DNA of 64,000 bases from SIG644 sp045613985. GTDB lineage: Bacteria; Bacillota; Clostridia; Oscillospirales; CAG-272. Numbering within the stretch: the stretch's first letter is position 1; every line of letters starts with the position of its first letter. The notes under the pieces were generated by a model. That model searched no databases. It was not told where the DNA came from and saw only the letters and a list, made by a program, of their open reading frames with translations. Made by a program: the position numbers and the translations under genes. The stretch is from NCBI GenBank assembly GCA_045613985.1, contig JAZLCA010000064.1:38478-102477 (forward strand). Direction: 5' to 3'. Below, one piece after another: positions 25,882-33,833 of the stretch.

Positions 25882-25916
25882 AAATCCCCTTGCTTTGCAA
25901 ATACTAACATCACAAA
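25882..25916 (+). repeat. 35-bp direct repeat, left copy (decayed spoVT promoter-like sequence)
   Basis: The sequence around CTTGCTTTGCAAATACTAAC matches 28520-28554 with about three mismatches in 35 bases. The two copies bracket the AT-rich repeat-protein gene. The left copy has AATACTA where the right copy has GATACTA, and lacks the upstream GTATA. Confidence 0.8.
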
Positions 25917-25928
25917 AGTGTGAAAAAC

Positions 25929-25957
25929 TTGACATTCTAACGCAAAAATGTTATAAT
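25929..25957 (+). promoter_or_regulatory. Sigma-A promoter of the CxxC-repeat protein
   Basis: TTGACA 25929-25934, 17-bp spacer, TATAAT 25952-25957, directly downstream of the left repeat copy. Confidence 0.85.
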
Positions 25958-26020
25958 CAAAAAAACGACTTTTGTCAGTTGTATTTTCTGCGTTTTTTTA
26001 ATCAGAAAGGTAACCATGCT

Positions 26021-28510
26021 ATGAAACATATGTTTTTTCGATTGATCGCTGTCATTTTTGCTCTTATAATAACGTGCAGCATCATTCCGGCCGGATCTGC
26101 ATTAACAACTGTTAGCAGAATTGATGCACACAAGGCGTATTATGATTATTTAAAGGCAGAGATAGAGGGACTTGGCGGCCCGGTTCGTGATGAAGACTAT
26201 TACGAAATGTTTACTGACCACATCAAGCGTCCGGCTATCACGCAGAAGCTCCTCGCCGTATATCTTGTAGATGTGACCAATGATGGTATAGAAGAGTTGG
26301 TGATCAAGCGCTACGTGACCCATGATTCAAGTGCTATGCTTGATTCTGACGATGCGGAATGGGTCTGCATCTATTCCTATGTGAATGGCCAGATTAAACG
26401 AATCGGGCAAAATAAACAGTGGATCCGCCCTGCGAATGCAACAGCTTGGTCCTACTATGAGCCTGATGGCTATATTGGCGATATTCTTAGTTTCTGGCAG
26501 AATCCTCATATTTCGAATGATTGTGTCACCCTCTTCTGGGGAAAAGACGGAGAAGTTTTCTTGTGTGACGGAGAAGTACTCACATCAAGTGAGTGTTCTT
26601 TCTCTTTCTATAGCTTTAATGGCACGCACATGGAAAGAGAGGACTGGTTCAATATTATCTTTGTTCCCGAATGGACCCTCGGGCCTATTCAGTCCTCGTA
26701 CGGATACCATATCCATGAAATCAACGGTGAGAAGGTTGAACAAAAAGAATTCAAGGCCAAAGTGGATGACTATACGGCAAGCGGATCCTATAAACTGCAA
26801 AATAATGACTATAATGAGGTGCTGAATATTCTCAGCATGACCATCCAGGGAAAGGACGTGCCTTACGGTGATGCCAATCCTCACTGCCACATTCCATCCG
26901 CTGAATGGATCAGTGTGGGCGGTCAGCACTACCGCACATGTCAGAGTGGGTGCGATGTAAAGCTTGATTTGGATTTTTGCGCCGGCGGCATAGCAACTTG
27001 CCTGGAAAAGGCTACATGTTCCGTTTGTCACCAGTATTACGGTGATTTAAAAGAACATTCTCCGTCATCGGTATATTCCCATGCGGACGGGCAACACTTT
27101 TTCAAATGTAGTATCACACCAAACTGTACTGTGGTCTTTGACAAGGAGGACTGCACAGATAACAACCGGGATCACAAATGTGATGTCTGCAAAAAAGCCG
27201 GTATGGGAACTCATGAAGCTGCTATCGGCACGCATATATGCAATTACTGCGGAAAACGTGATTCTGATTCTGATTGCGTAGATAATATCCCGGATCATAA
27301 ATGCGATTACTGCGACACGACTCTCTCACAATGCATAGACGACAACCGAGATCACGAATGCGATATCTGCAAAGCCGCCGTAGGCAAACATCAAGCACCT
27401 TACGGGAGCCATTCCTGTAGTTACTGCAAGGAATCGATCTCTGAATGCACAGACGACAACCGGGATCACAAATGTGATGTCTGCAAAAAAGCCGGCATGG
27501 GAACTCATGAAGCCGCTGTCGGCACGCACATATGTAATTACTGTGGAAAACGTGATTATGATTCGGAGTGCGTAGATAATATCCCGGATCATAAATGCGA
27601 TTACTGCGATGCGACTCTCTCTAAATGCACAGACAACAACCGAGATCACGAATGCGATATCTGCAAAGCTGCCGTAGGCAAACATCAAGCACCTTACGGG
27701 AGTCATTCCTGTAATTACTGCGGCGAACCGCTCTCTGAATGCACAGATGACAACCGGGATCACAGGTGTGATGTCTGCCGCGACTATATTAGTAACCATG
27801 AAGCTGTCGGCTCGCACATCTGTAGTTATTGTGGTGTTCCTGTTCCTAATTCTGTGTGCGTGGATAATAACCGAGATCACAAATGTGATATCTGCGGAGA
27901 TAATGGTTTCGGCACTCATATGTCCGCTACCGGTACGCATATTTGCGATTACTGCAACGCCCCTGCTTCTGAATGCACGGACAAAAACAAAGATCACAAA
28001 TGCGATAGGTGCAAAGACAGCGTTGGTGCGCATGAAGCTCCTGCCGGTAAACACGTCTGTAATTACTGCAACGAATCTATCTCTGAATGTACAGACAAAA
28101 ACAGCGATCACACGTGCGATATCTGTGGAAAATCTGTCGGCACTCATATGGCCGCTACCGGTACGCATATTTGTGATTATTGCAACGCCCCTGCTTCTGA
28201 ATGCACGGACAGAAACAGGGATCACAAATGCGATGCTTGCGGAACCTACCTTGGCACTCACGAGGCTGCGGACGGTACCCATCTGTGCGATTACTGCAGT
28301 CAACCCATTTCTGAGTGTGAAGACGATAACAAGGATCACAAATGTGATGTTTGCGGAAAGGACGATGCCTCTTCGTCTGAACATTACCAAGATAATCTCC
28401 AAATGGGTTGCAGTGGTACAATTACCGGGATGCTCTTGTTGGAAATTGCTTTGAGCGGTGTAGTCACTTTTGTTATTGTGAAAAAACGAAAAATAAAGTA
28501 TCCTCGATAA
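26021..28510 (+). CDS. Surface protein with twelve C-x-D-x-N-x-DH-x-CD-x-C repeats and a C-terminal membrane anchor
   Basis: 829 residues from ATG 26021 (after AGAAAGG), which begins a clear signal peptide ending near GSALT. Residues about 30-285 form an N-terminal domain with VYLVDVTNDGIEELVI, a Ca-loop-like motif of clostridial secreted proteins. From about residue 290 Cys/His-rich units follow: twelve copies of C-[TVIE]-D-x-N-x-DH-x-CD-x-C, most followed by G-x-H-x-A-x-x-G-x-H-x-C-x-YC. Each pair of CxxC motifs with His residues suggests a zinc-ribbon-like or disulfide-bonded bead. Units 1-3 and 4-6 are a 294-bp tandem duplication. The C-terminus has a helix (MLLLEIALSGVVTFVIV) and KKRKIK stop-transfer. 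Codon use is AT-richer than neighbours, suggesting transfer. Function unknown. Confidence 0.85.
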   Translation: MKHMFFRLIAVIFALIITCSIIPAGSALTTVSRIDAHKAYYDYLKAEIEGLGGPVRDEDYYEMFTDHIKRPAITQKLLAVYLVDVTNDGIEELVIKRYVTHDSSAMLDSDDAEWVCIYSYVNGQIKRIGQNKQWIRPANATAWSYYEPDGYIGDILSFWQNPHISNDCVTLFWGKDGEVFLCDGEVLTSSECSFSFYSFNGTHMEREDWFNIIFVPEWTLGPIQSSYGYHIHEINGEKVEQKEFKAKVDDYTASGSYKLQNNDYNEVLNILSMTIQGKDVPYGDANPHCHIPSAEWISVGGQHYRTCQSGCDVKLDLDFCAGGIATCLEKATCSVCHQYYGDLKEHSPSSVYSHADGQHFFKCSITPNCTVVFDKEDCTDNNRDHKCDVCKKAGMGTHEAAIGTHICNYCGKRDSDSDCVDNIPDHKCDYCDTTLSQCIDDNRDHECDICKAAVGKHQAPYGSHSCSYCKESISECTDDNRDHKCDVCKKAGMGTHEAAVGTHICNYCGKRDYDSECVDNIPDHKCDYCDATLSKCTDNNRDHECDICKAAVGKHQAPYGSHSCNYCGEPLSECTDDNRDHRCDVCRDYISNHEAVGSHICSYCGVPVPNSVCVDNNRDHKCDICGDNGFGTHMSATGTHICDYCNAPASECTDKNKDHKCDRCKDSVGAHEAPAGKHVCNYCNESISECTDKNSDHTCDICGKSVGTHMAATGTHICDYCNAPASECTDRNRDHKCDACGTYLGTHEAADGTHLCDYCSQPISECEDDNKDHKCDVCGKDDASSSEHYQDNLQMGCSGTITGMLLLEIALSGVVTFVIVKKRKIKYPR
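27152..27739 (+). repeat. 294-bp tandem duplication inside the CxxC-repeat gene
   Basis: 27152-27445 and 27446-27739 are near-identical at DNA level, each encoding three Cys-rich units (98 residues). Differences are few and largely silent, so the duplication is recent relative to the other, more diverged units. Confidence 0.85.
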
Positions 28511-28515
28511 TACCA

Positions 28516-28544
28516 GTATAAATCTCCTTGTTTTGCAGATACTA
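28516..28544 (+). promoter_or_regulatory. Sigma-G-like promoter of spoVT (inside right copy of the 35-bp repeat)
   Basis: GTATA (28516-28520), 17-bp spacer, GATACTA (28538-28544). This resembles the forespore sigma-G/F consensus (G-[CT]-ATA and CAT-x-x-TA). spoVT is a known sigma-G gene in Bacillus. Confidence 0.55.
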
Positions 28545-28577
28545 ACATCACAAATCTGTAAACACAAGGAGATTTTT
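28520..28577 (+). terminator. Terminator hairpin overlapping spoVT promoter and Shine-Dalgarno
   Basis: AAATCTCCTTG (28520-28530) pairs perfectly with CAAGGAGATTT (28565-28575). Inside it TTTGCAGAT pairs with ATCTGTAAA (one mismatch). A T-run follows. The right arm contains the AAGGAG of spoVT. It can terminate read-through from the upstream gene, while a transcript starting at the spoVT promoter would lack the left arm. Confidence 0.75.
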
Positions 28578-28583
28578 ATATAT

Positions 28584-29147
28584 ATGAAAGCCACAGGAAT
28601 AGTAAGAAGAATCGACGACCTCGGGCGCGTTGTCATTCCCAAAGAAATAAGAAGAACCATGCGCATCCGCGAGGGGGATCCTTTGGAGATCTACACCGAC
28701 CGCGAGGGTGAGGTGATCTTTAAAAAGTATTCGCCCATTGGCGAATTGGCAGGCTTTGCTTCGCAATATGCGGAGACGCTGCACAAGACATGCTCGCTCT
28801 CGATAGTCATTTGTGACCGCGACGCGGTGATTGCCTGCTCGGGCGTTCCCCGCAGAGAATACAGCGATAAGCCCTTGTCGGACGAGCTGGAGGCTATCAT
28901 CAACAGCCGTTCCTTGTACGTTTGGCACGAGGGCGAGGAGAAGCTGCCTGTACTGTCCACATCGGGCGAGGCGGGGCATTTTGTCAGCTGTGCCATGCCC
29001 ATCCTGAGCGAGGGTGATATTATCGGCTGTGTGGTATCGGTACAGCCGATGGAGGGGGCGCGCGGCGCCGGCGTGCCGACGGGCGACGTGGAAGTCAAGC
29101 TCATTCAGACAGCCGCAGGGTTTCTCGGCAAACAACTGGAAAGCTGA
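28584..29147 (+). CDS. spoVT: Stage V sporulation protein T, AbrB-family regulator
   Basis: 187 residues. The N-terminal AbrB/MazE-type DNA-binding domain is textbook (ATGIVRRIDDLGRVVIPKEI, then RRTMRIREGDPLEIY); the C-terminal GAF-like sensor domain occupies about residues 55-187. Length equals the family norm. SpoVT controls late forespore genes under sigma-G. It shows the organism can sporulate or descends from sporulating ancestors. Confidence 0.96.
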   Translation: MKATGIVRRIDDLGRVVIPKEIRRTMRIREGDPLEIYTDREGEVIFKKYSPIGELAGFASQYAETLHKTCSLSIVICDRDAVIACSGVPRREYSDKPLSDELEAIINSRSLYVWHEGEEKLPVLSTSGEAGHFVSCAMPILSEGDIIGCVVSVQPMEGARGAGVPTGDVEVKLIQTAAGFLGKQLES

Positions 29148-29161
29148 ACGAAACAAAAAAC

Positions 29162-29194
29162 GGGAGAAGCCTAAAGGCTGCTCCCATTTTTTTT
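29162..29194 (+). terminator. Terminator after spoVT
   Basis: GGGAGAAGCC-TAAA-GGCTGCTCCC with one internal mismatch, then a long T-run. Confidence 0.85.
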
Positions 29195-29198
29195 GTTA

Positions 29199-29657
29199 TC
29201 ACAAATATGCTTTGAGCCGTTCGACGTTTTGTTCTTCGAAGCGAATGATATCTCGGGCGAGAGTAAGTGTGTCCTCACCGGCATTGCTGTTCTCAAATTG
29301 ACGCAACAGCGTGATGGTCTCGTTCATATTCATGGTCGAGCCCTGAATCACCATATCGGCCAAGTGGCTGACGGTGGTGTCCAGTATGGTTTCCATGGCA
29401 GTGCCTGCTTTGGCGGTCATTTTGTTCCACAAACTGTCGTCGCAGGGGTTCTCCCCGCCCTGACGAAACAGCGTATTGATGCGATTGGCGTAGCGCTCGT
29501 AGCCGTCCAACTGCAATGTCAGATCGCTTTTGAAAGCGCCGTTCTCCCGCTCGATCTTGGGAAGCAGGGACAGGATCGAATCACTTCCCATTTTGACGTT
29601 GTTGTACAGTTGCTTGAGCAGCTCTGCGGTGCTGCTTTTCATGGTTGCGCAAGACAT
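29199..29657 (-). CDS. Small all-helical protein of unknown function
   Basis: 152 residues, no signal peptide. ATG 29657 follows AAAGGAT; the longer frame upstream has no ribosome-binding site. The sequence is predicted mostly helical (STAELLKQLYNNVKMGSDSI, then MTAKAGTAMETILDTTVSHLADMVIQ, then TLARDIIRFEEQNVERLKAYL), which fits a four-helix bundle of the ferritin-like/DUF2383 sort, but I cannot confirm a family or metal ligands. Convergent with spoVT. Confidence 0.7.
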   Translation of the reverse strand: MSCATMKSSTAELLKQLYNNVKMGSDSILSLLPKIERENGAFKSDLTLQLDGYERYANRINTLFRQGGENPCDDSLWNKMTAKAGTAMETILDTTVSHLADMVIQGSTMNMNETITLLRQFENSNAGEDTLTLARDIIRFEEQNVERLKAYL

Positions 29658-29775
29658 ACGATATCCTTTCCTTGCCACGCTTGGAGTGGTGGCGGTCATA
29701 CAATATAAAGCGGGCATTGCCCGCTTTGGTAGTATGTGCAATGCCCGTTTAGGTATTCGGTTAAGTAAGGATTTA

Positions 29776-30786
29776 TCACAGACCCTTGCGGATCTTTTGA
29801 GCGCGGACGTCGGTGCCGAGAAAGAGCAGCACGCGGTACTCGCCAAACAAGCGGCTGGTAATGCGGTCCCAGTAACGGCGGCGAAGCTCTTCTTGCATCA
29901 GATTGGTATTGATGATGGTCGGACGGCGCAGGTTCATGCGGGTGTTGATGACGTTGTAGAGGGCCGAGACGGTAAACTGGTTGGCTACCTCGGTGCCCAG
30001 ATCGTCGATGATCAACAGATCGACGTTGTAATAGCGGTCGAGATTGGATTCGTCCGAAGGGCCGATGCTGTTGCCGAAGCGCTCGGCTTCAAAGGCAGAC
30101 ACCATGCCGACAGCGGTGGTGTACAGTACGTCGTGGCCGTTATCCAGCACCGTTTTCGCGACGGCAGTGGACAGATGGGTCTTGCCCAGTCCCGTGCCGC
30201 CGATGAGAAGCAAGTTGTCGCTGGCGGGGTGGGTGGCATCTCCCAGCGTGAAGGTGGCCGCCCAATGCTGCAGCATACGCAGAATGGCGGACATGGTGCG
30301 AAAAGTGCGCTCGTCGTTTTTGAAATAGTCGAGCGAGTAGTTGTCAAAGCTTTGGGTGCGCAGCAGATTGCCCAGCCCCGAGGTCTGATAGCCTGCCATG
30401 CGAAGCTGTGCCTTCATACAATCGCACATGGAGGTGTCGTCCAAAAAACCGGTGTCACTGCATTTGTCACATTCGTAGCGCAGCTCGGTATAATTGGCGG
30501 GATAGCCTGCGGCGGTCAGCAGTGCGGTGCGGCGGGCAAGCAATGCCTCGTTCTTTCTTCGCAGAGCCACGATGGCAGCTTCGCGAGCGGCATCGTCTCC
30601 GGCATTTTCCAAGGAGGCGCGCATGATGTCCAATCCCACGTGCGACAGCGCGCGGTGAATGTCAGCTATCTCGGGAATGAGCAGCTCGATCTCGCGGCGG
30701 CGGCGCTCGGCGTCCTCGCGGGCGCGCAGATATTTGGTTTCATATTCTTGCCGAATGCGGCGGTAATTTTGCTGATTGTAAGGCAT
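29776..30786 (-). CDS. DnaC/DnaI-type helicase-loader ATPase
   Basis: 336 residues. ATG 30786 after AGGAGG. An N-terminal coiled-coil leads to a zinc-binding cluster (CDKC at 106-109 and CDC at 121-123), then an AAA+ domain with Walker A GGTGLGKTHL (about 196-205), Walker B LLIIDDLGTE and sensor INTNL. This is the layout of Bacillus DnaI, which loads the replicative helicase at the origin and at restart. The DnaD-domain gene lies directly upstream on the same strand, its usual partner. Confidence 0.92.
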   Translation of the reverse strand: MPYNQQNYRRIRQEYETKYLRAREDAERRRREIELLIPEIADIHRALSHVGLDIMRASLENAGDDAAREAAIVALRRKNEALLARRTALLTAAGYPANYTELRYECDKCSDTGFLDDTSMCDCMKAQLRMAGYQTSGLGNLLRTQSFDNYSLDYFKNDERTFRTMSAILRMLQHWAATFTLGDATHPASDNLLLIGGTGLGKTHLSTAVAKTVLDNGHDVLYTTAVGMVSAFEAERFGNSIGPSDESNLDRYYNVDLLIIDDLGTEVANQFTVSALYNVINTRMNLRRPTIINTNLMQEELRRRYWDRITSRLFGEYRVLLFLGTDVRAQKIRKGL

Positions 30787-30954
30787 GAGAACCTCCTGTG
30801 ATGTTTGTCTGCAAGCTTCTCGAATAACCAAAGGCCTCCGCCTTTGTGGAGCGAGTGGGTAGGACCTCACGAGCTTGCGGTAGCTGTTGTGCGGGCGAGC
30901 GAAAGAACTTTCCACTTTGCCCTGATAATTTCACTTTTAAAGTTTTTGAAGATC

Positions 30955-30986
30955 CTTAAGAAACTTTTTTCAAAAAGTTTCTTAAG
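30955..30986 (-). terminator. Perfect 15-bp inverted repeat between the dnaD-like and dnaC-like genes
   Basis: CTTAAGAAACTTTTT and AAAAAGTTTCTTAAG flank two bases, 15 bp downstream of the dnaD-like stop. It could attenuate transcription into the helicase-loader gene. The core AAACTTTTT/AAAAAGTTT recurs at 58797-58833. Confidence 0.65.
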
Positions 30987-31000
30987 CCGCCGGAGGCACT

Positions 31001-32035
31001 TCAACGCTCCTGTTTCTTTCCCGCCTCGTAGTCTTCCCCAAAACTGCGCTTGAGCGCGGCATCGAAAAAGGCGTCGGTGTCAAAGCTGTTACCGGGCTCA
31101 CTCTTGGCTTGTCCTGCGGTGGCGCGGCTTTGCTCGGCGGCCTTAATATCGTCCAGCGTGTGCAGATCGGAGGCCGCCCAACGCTCCAGGATGGAGTTGG
31201 TGTAAGGAATGGAGGACTTGCCGATGGCATCCACCGCGATCTCGTAGGCGAGGGTAATGATATCCATGCCGTAGCGATAGGTAAACAGCCAAGTGTCGAT
31301 GTGCTTGCGCTCTTTGGTCGTCAGGGCGCGGCTGTTCATGCCGAACAGCGTGCGGATCTTGCCCTCCATCTCATTGAGCTCTTGTCTCTTTTTGAGGCAC
31401 TCTTGCAGTGCGGGAAGAGAGGTGATGCCTTCGTCGTACAAGGAGAAGGCCAGTTTTTCGGCGTAGCGGACGCTCTTTTTGCCGACCTTGACGCAGTGAG
31501 CTAACAAGAGCAGTAAATATTCGCTGTCCACGCCGAGATAATCGACGATGCCCAACAGAATGCTCGTTTCATGCGTGCTGAATACCTTGCCGAGTATGCG
31601 GGAGCACTCGTCGACCAAAGAGGCCAGCTCGCGCCGCTTTTCCAACAGCGCAACCAGCTCCTCGGTTGAATAGCGCGGGAGAGATGCCGGGGAGGGAGTG
31701 ACGGCCGCGGCGGAATCCACGGTAACGACGGGGGCGGGAGCCGGCACCGCGACAGGCGCAGGTTCGGTCGGTTCCGCGGGCTTGGCCGCACTCTTTTTTT
31801 GTGCCGGAGCGTCGGTGATCTTCAAAATGCCCGCTCCTTCAAAATAGGCAAGCGCCCGTTCTACCGTCAATGCATCGCACCCTGTGTCGGCGGTCAGCTT
31901 TTCCTTGGAAGGATTTTTGCCGGCGGCAATGCAGATCAATATTTTGAGAAGATCGCCGTTCATGTCGGACAGACGGGCGAGGATCGCCTCGGGAAGATTG
32001 ATGACACCGGTCCCAAATTGTAATTGATACTTCAT
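31001..32035 (-). CDS. DnaD-domain replication initiation protein
   Basis: 344 residues. ATG 32035 after AAGGAG. The N-terminal part (LTADTGCDALTVERALAYFEGAGIL) is a winged-helix-like segment. A Pro/Ala-rich linker spans about 75-120. The C-terminal DnaD/DnaB2 domain covers about 190-300 (YRYGMDIITLAYEIAVDAIGK, then SIPYTNSILERWAASDLHTLDDI), containing the YxxxI-like DNA-binding motif form. It works with DnaI and DnaB in helicase loading. It is 17 bp after rex. Confidence 0.9.
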   Translation of the reverse strand: MKYQLQFGTGVINLPEAILARLSDMNGDLLKILICIAAGKNPSKEKLTADTGCDALTVERALAYFEGAGILKITDAPAQKKSAAKPAEPTEPAPVAVPAPAPVVTVDSAAAVTPSPASLPRYSTEELVALLEKRRELASLVDECSRILGKVFSTHETSILLGIVDYLGVDSEYLLLLLAHCVKVGKKSVRYAEKLAFSLYDEGITSLPALQECLKKRQELNEMEGKIRTLFGMNSRALTTKERKHIDTWLFTYRYGMDIITLAYEIAVDAIGKSSIPYTNSILERWAASDLHTLDDIKAAEQSRATAGQAKSEPGNSFDTDAFFDAALKRSFGEDYEAGKKQER

Positions 32036-32052
32036 CCGGGTTCTCCTTGTCC

Positions 32053-32772
32053 TCATCCCTGATCCGCGTGATCGCGGCCGTGGGCGCACAGCTTGTAATT
32101 GAGCGTCATGAGAGAGTCGCCCAAGTGGACGTTTTCAACGATGATGGTGTCGTCGTCAAAGGGAAGCTCCGCTCCCGTGAAGTTCCAAAGTCCCCGTACC
32201 CCCAGTGCTACCAGCTGGTCGGATACCTCTTGCGTAGCCTCCTTGGGCATGGTCAGCACGGCGAAATCAACGCAGTTTTCTTCGCAGAACTGGGCAAGCG
32301 TATCCATGTGACGGACGGCAAGCGATCCAAAGGGCTTGCCGATCAGATCAGGATTGATGTCGAATAGTCCAATGATATCCACACCCCGCTTTTCAAACAT
32401 GGTTGAGCGGACGAGGGCACGGCCGAGGTCACCGATGCCGATGACAATGGCGTTCAGTCCCGCGCCAACACCCAGGATATCACAGATCTTGGCGTACAGA
32501 TAGTTGACGTTGTAGCCGTAACCCTGCTGACCAAAGCCGCCGAAGCAGTTGAGGTCCTGTCGGATCTGAGAAGCCGTGACGTTCATGCGGGCGGACAGCT
32601 CTCCCGAGCTGATGCGCATCTTGCCCTCTCGCAACAGCTCCCGCAGATAGCGGAAATAGCGGGGCAGACGCTTGATGACGGCCTGGGAGACGTTGGGGCG
32701 CTCGGTTTCCTGAATATTATTTTCGGAAGAGGGGAGCAACTGCTCCTCCTTGAAATTGGTTTCGTTATTCAT
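32053..32772 (-). CDS. rex: Redox-sensing transcriptional repressor Rex
   Basis: 239 residues. ATG 32772 lies 8 nt from AAAGGAG; an upstream ATG touches it. N-terminal winged helix (VIKRLPRYFRYLRELLREG, RISSGELSARMNVTASQIRQD, then DLNCFGGFGQQGYGYNV). Rossmann domain GIGDLGRALVRS binding NADH. Rex senses NADH/NAD ratio and represses fermentation genes in Firmicutes. Its N-terminal extension of about 30 polar residues is longer than usual. Confidence 0.96.
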   Translation of the reverse strand: MNNETNFKEEQLLPSSENNIQETERPNVSQAVIKRLPRYFRYLRELLREGKMRISSGELSARMNVTASQIRQDLNCFGGFGQQGYGYNVNYLYAKICDILGVGAGLNAIVIGIGDLGRALVRSTMFEKRGVDIIGLFDINPDLIGKPFGSLAVRHMDTLAQFCEENCVDFAVLTMPKEATQEVSDQLVALGVRGLWNFTGAELPFDDDTIIVENVHLGDSLMTLNYKLCAHGRDHADQG

Positions 32773-32808
32773 GATTGGCATCTCCTTTCAAAAACAGAGG
32801 GGGGATGA

Positions 32809-33828
32809 TTATTCACCTGCCATGACGTCGCAAGCGCTGGCGTTGAGCGAGGTGTCGGCGGTGCGACCGGCGGCATACTGGAAATAGCCCGCCGCGGCGA
32901 CCATGGCACCGTTGTCACCGCACAGAGAAAGCGGCGGAGCGATCAGCTTGACCTTCCGCTTTTGGCACAATTGCCCCAGGGCCGTGCGCAGGTGTGAGTT
33001 GGCGGCAACACCACCGGCCATAACCAGCGTCTTCTCGCCCGTCTGGGTGATTGCCTGGTCGACTTTTTTCTCGATGGCTTGTACGATGGTAGAGGTATAA
33101 GACGCGGCCAGATCGGCGCGGTCGATGCTCTCTCCGCGCTGATTTGCCGAATTGATCAAATTGAGGGCGGCTGTCTTCAGGCCGCTGAAGGAAAAGGCCA
33201 GCTCCTCGCCGGCAATGGCGGGAGAGGGCAGAGCGAAGGCCTTTTTGTTGCCTTCGTAAGCGAGTTTATCCAGTGCTGCGCCGCCGGGATAAGGCAGACC
33301 AATCACGCGTCCGATCTTGTCAAACGCCTCGCCTGCCGCGTCGTCGCGGGTGGCACCGATCTCCTCGAAGGTAATCTCGTCGCGCACGCGATACAAAGAC
33401 GTGTGTCCGCCCGAGACAACCAGCGCCAAAAAGGGCGGGCGCAGGGTAGGATCGGAGAGATAGGCCGCCGCTACGTGAGCGTGAATATGGTTGACGGATA
33501 CCAGCGGGATGTTGTGCGAGAAGGCCAACGATTTGGCAAAATTGACGCCGACAAGCAACGCACCGATCAATCCGGGGTGGGTGGTTACAGCCACAGCGCC
33601 AATGTCGGACAGCGACAGTCCGGCCGTCTGGAGAGCCTCGTAGGTGATACGGCTGATGGCCTCCACGTGAGCGCGGCTGGCAATTTCGGGGACAACACCG
33701 CCGTACAAACGGTGGGTATCGATTTGAGAGGCGACGATGTTGGCGCAGATTTCACGCCGTTCGCCGTCCATGCGCACGATGGCGGCGGACGTTTCGTCGC
33801 AAGAGCTTTCCATTCCCAATACGTACAT
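32809..33828 (-). CDS. tsaD: tRNA N6-threonylcarbamoyladenosine transferase TsaD
   Basis: 339 residues beginning MYVLGMESSCDETSAAIV. Metal-binding motif HIHAHVAAAYL, glycine-rich SGGHTSLY, and DDAAGEAFDKIGR are all typical. With TsaB, TsaC and TsaE it makes t6A37 in ANN-decoding tRNAs. tsaB and tsaE are not in this window, though rimI, usually next to them, is. ATG 33828 is preferred to a TTG three codons upstream. Confidence 0.96.
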   Translation of the reverse strand: MYVLGMESSCDETSAAIVRMDGERREICANIVASQIDTHRLYGGVVPEIASRAHVEAISRITYEALQTAGLSLSDIGAVAVTTHPGLIGALLVGVNFAKSLAFSHNIPLVSVNHIHAHVAAAYLSDPTLRPPFLALVVSGGHTSLYRVRDEITFEEIGATRDDAAGEAFDKIGRVIGLPYPGGAALDKLAYEGNKKAFALPSPAIAGEELAFSFSGLKTAALNLINSANQRGESIDRADLAASYTSTIVQAIEKKVDQAITQTGEKTLVMAGGVAANSHLRTALGQLCQKRKVKLIAPPLSLCGDNGAMVAAAGYFQYAAGRTADTSLNASACDVMAGE

Positions 33829-33833
33829 AAAAA

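Noticed and set aside
27152..28368. Repeat array as a CRISPR
   Set aside because: The repeats are coding, in frame, of variable length and have no unique spacers.
25882..28554. Insertion sequence or transposon carrying the repeat protein
   Set aside because: No transposase, integrase or terminal inverted repeats are present; only the direct repeats remain.
27326..28666. 446-codon antisense frame over the CxxC-repeat gene
   Set aside because: A mirror of the repeats (repeating VISADITFVIPVVICAF-type units); no ribosome-binding site or promoter supports it.
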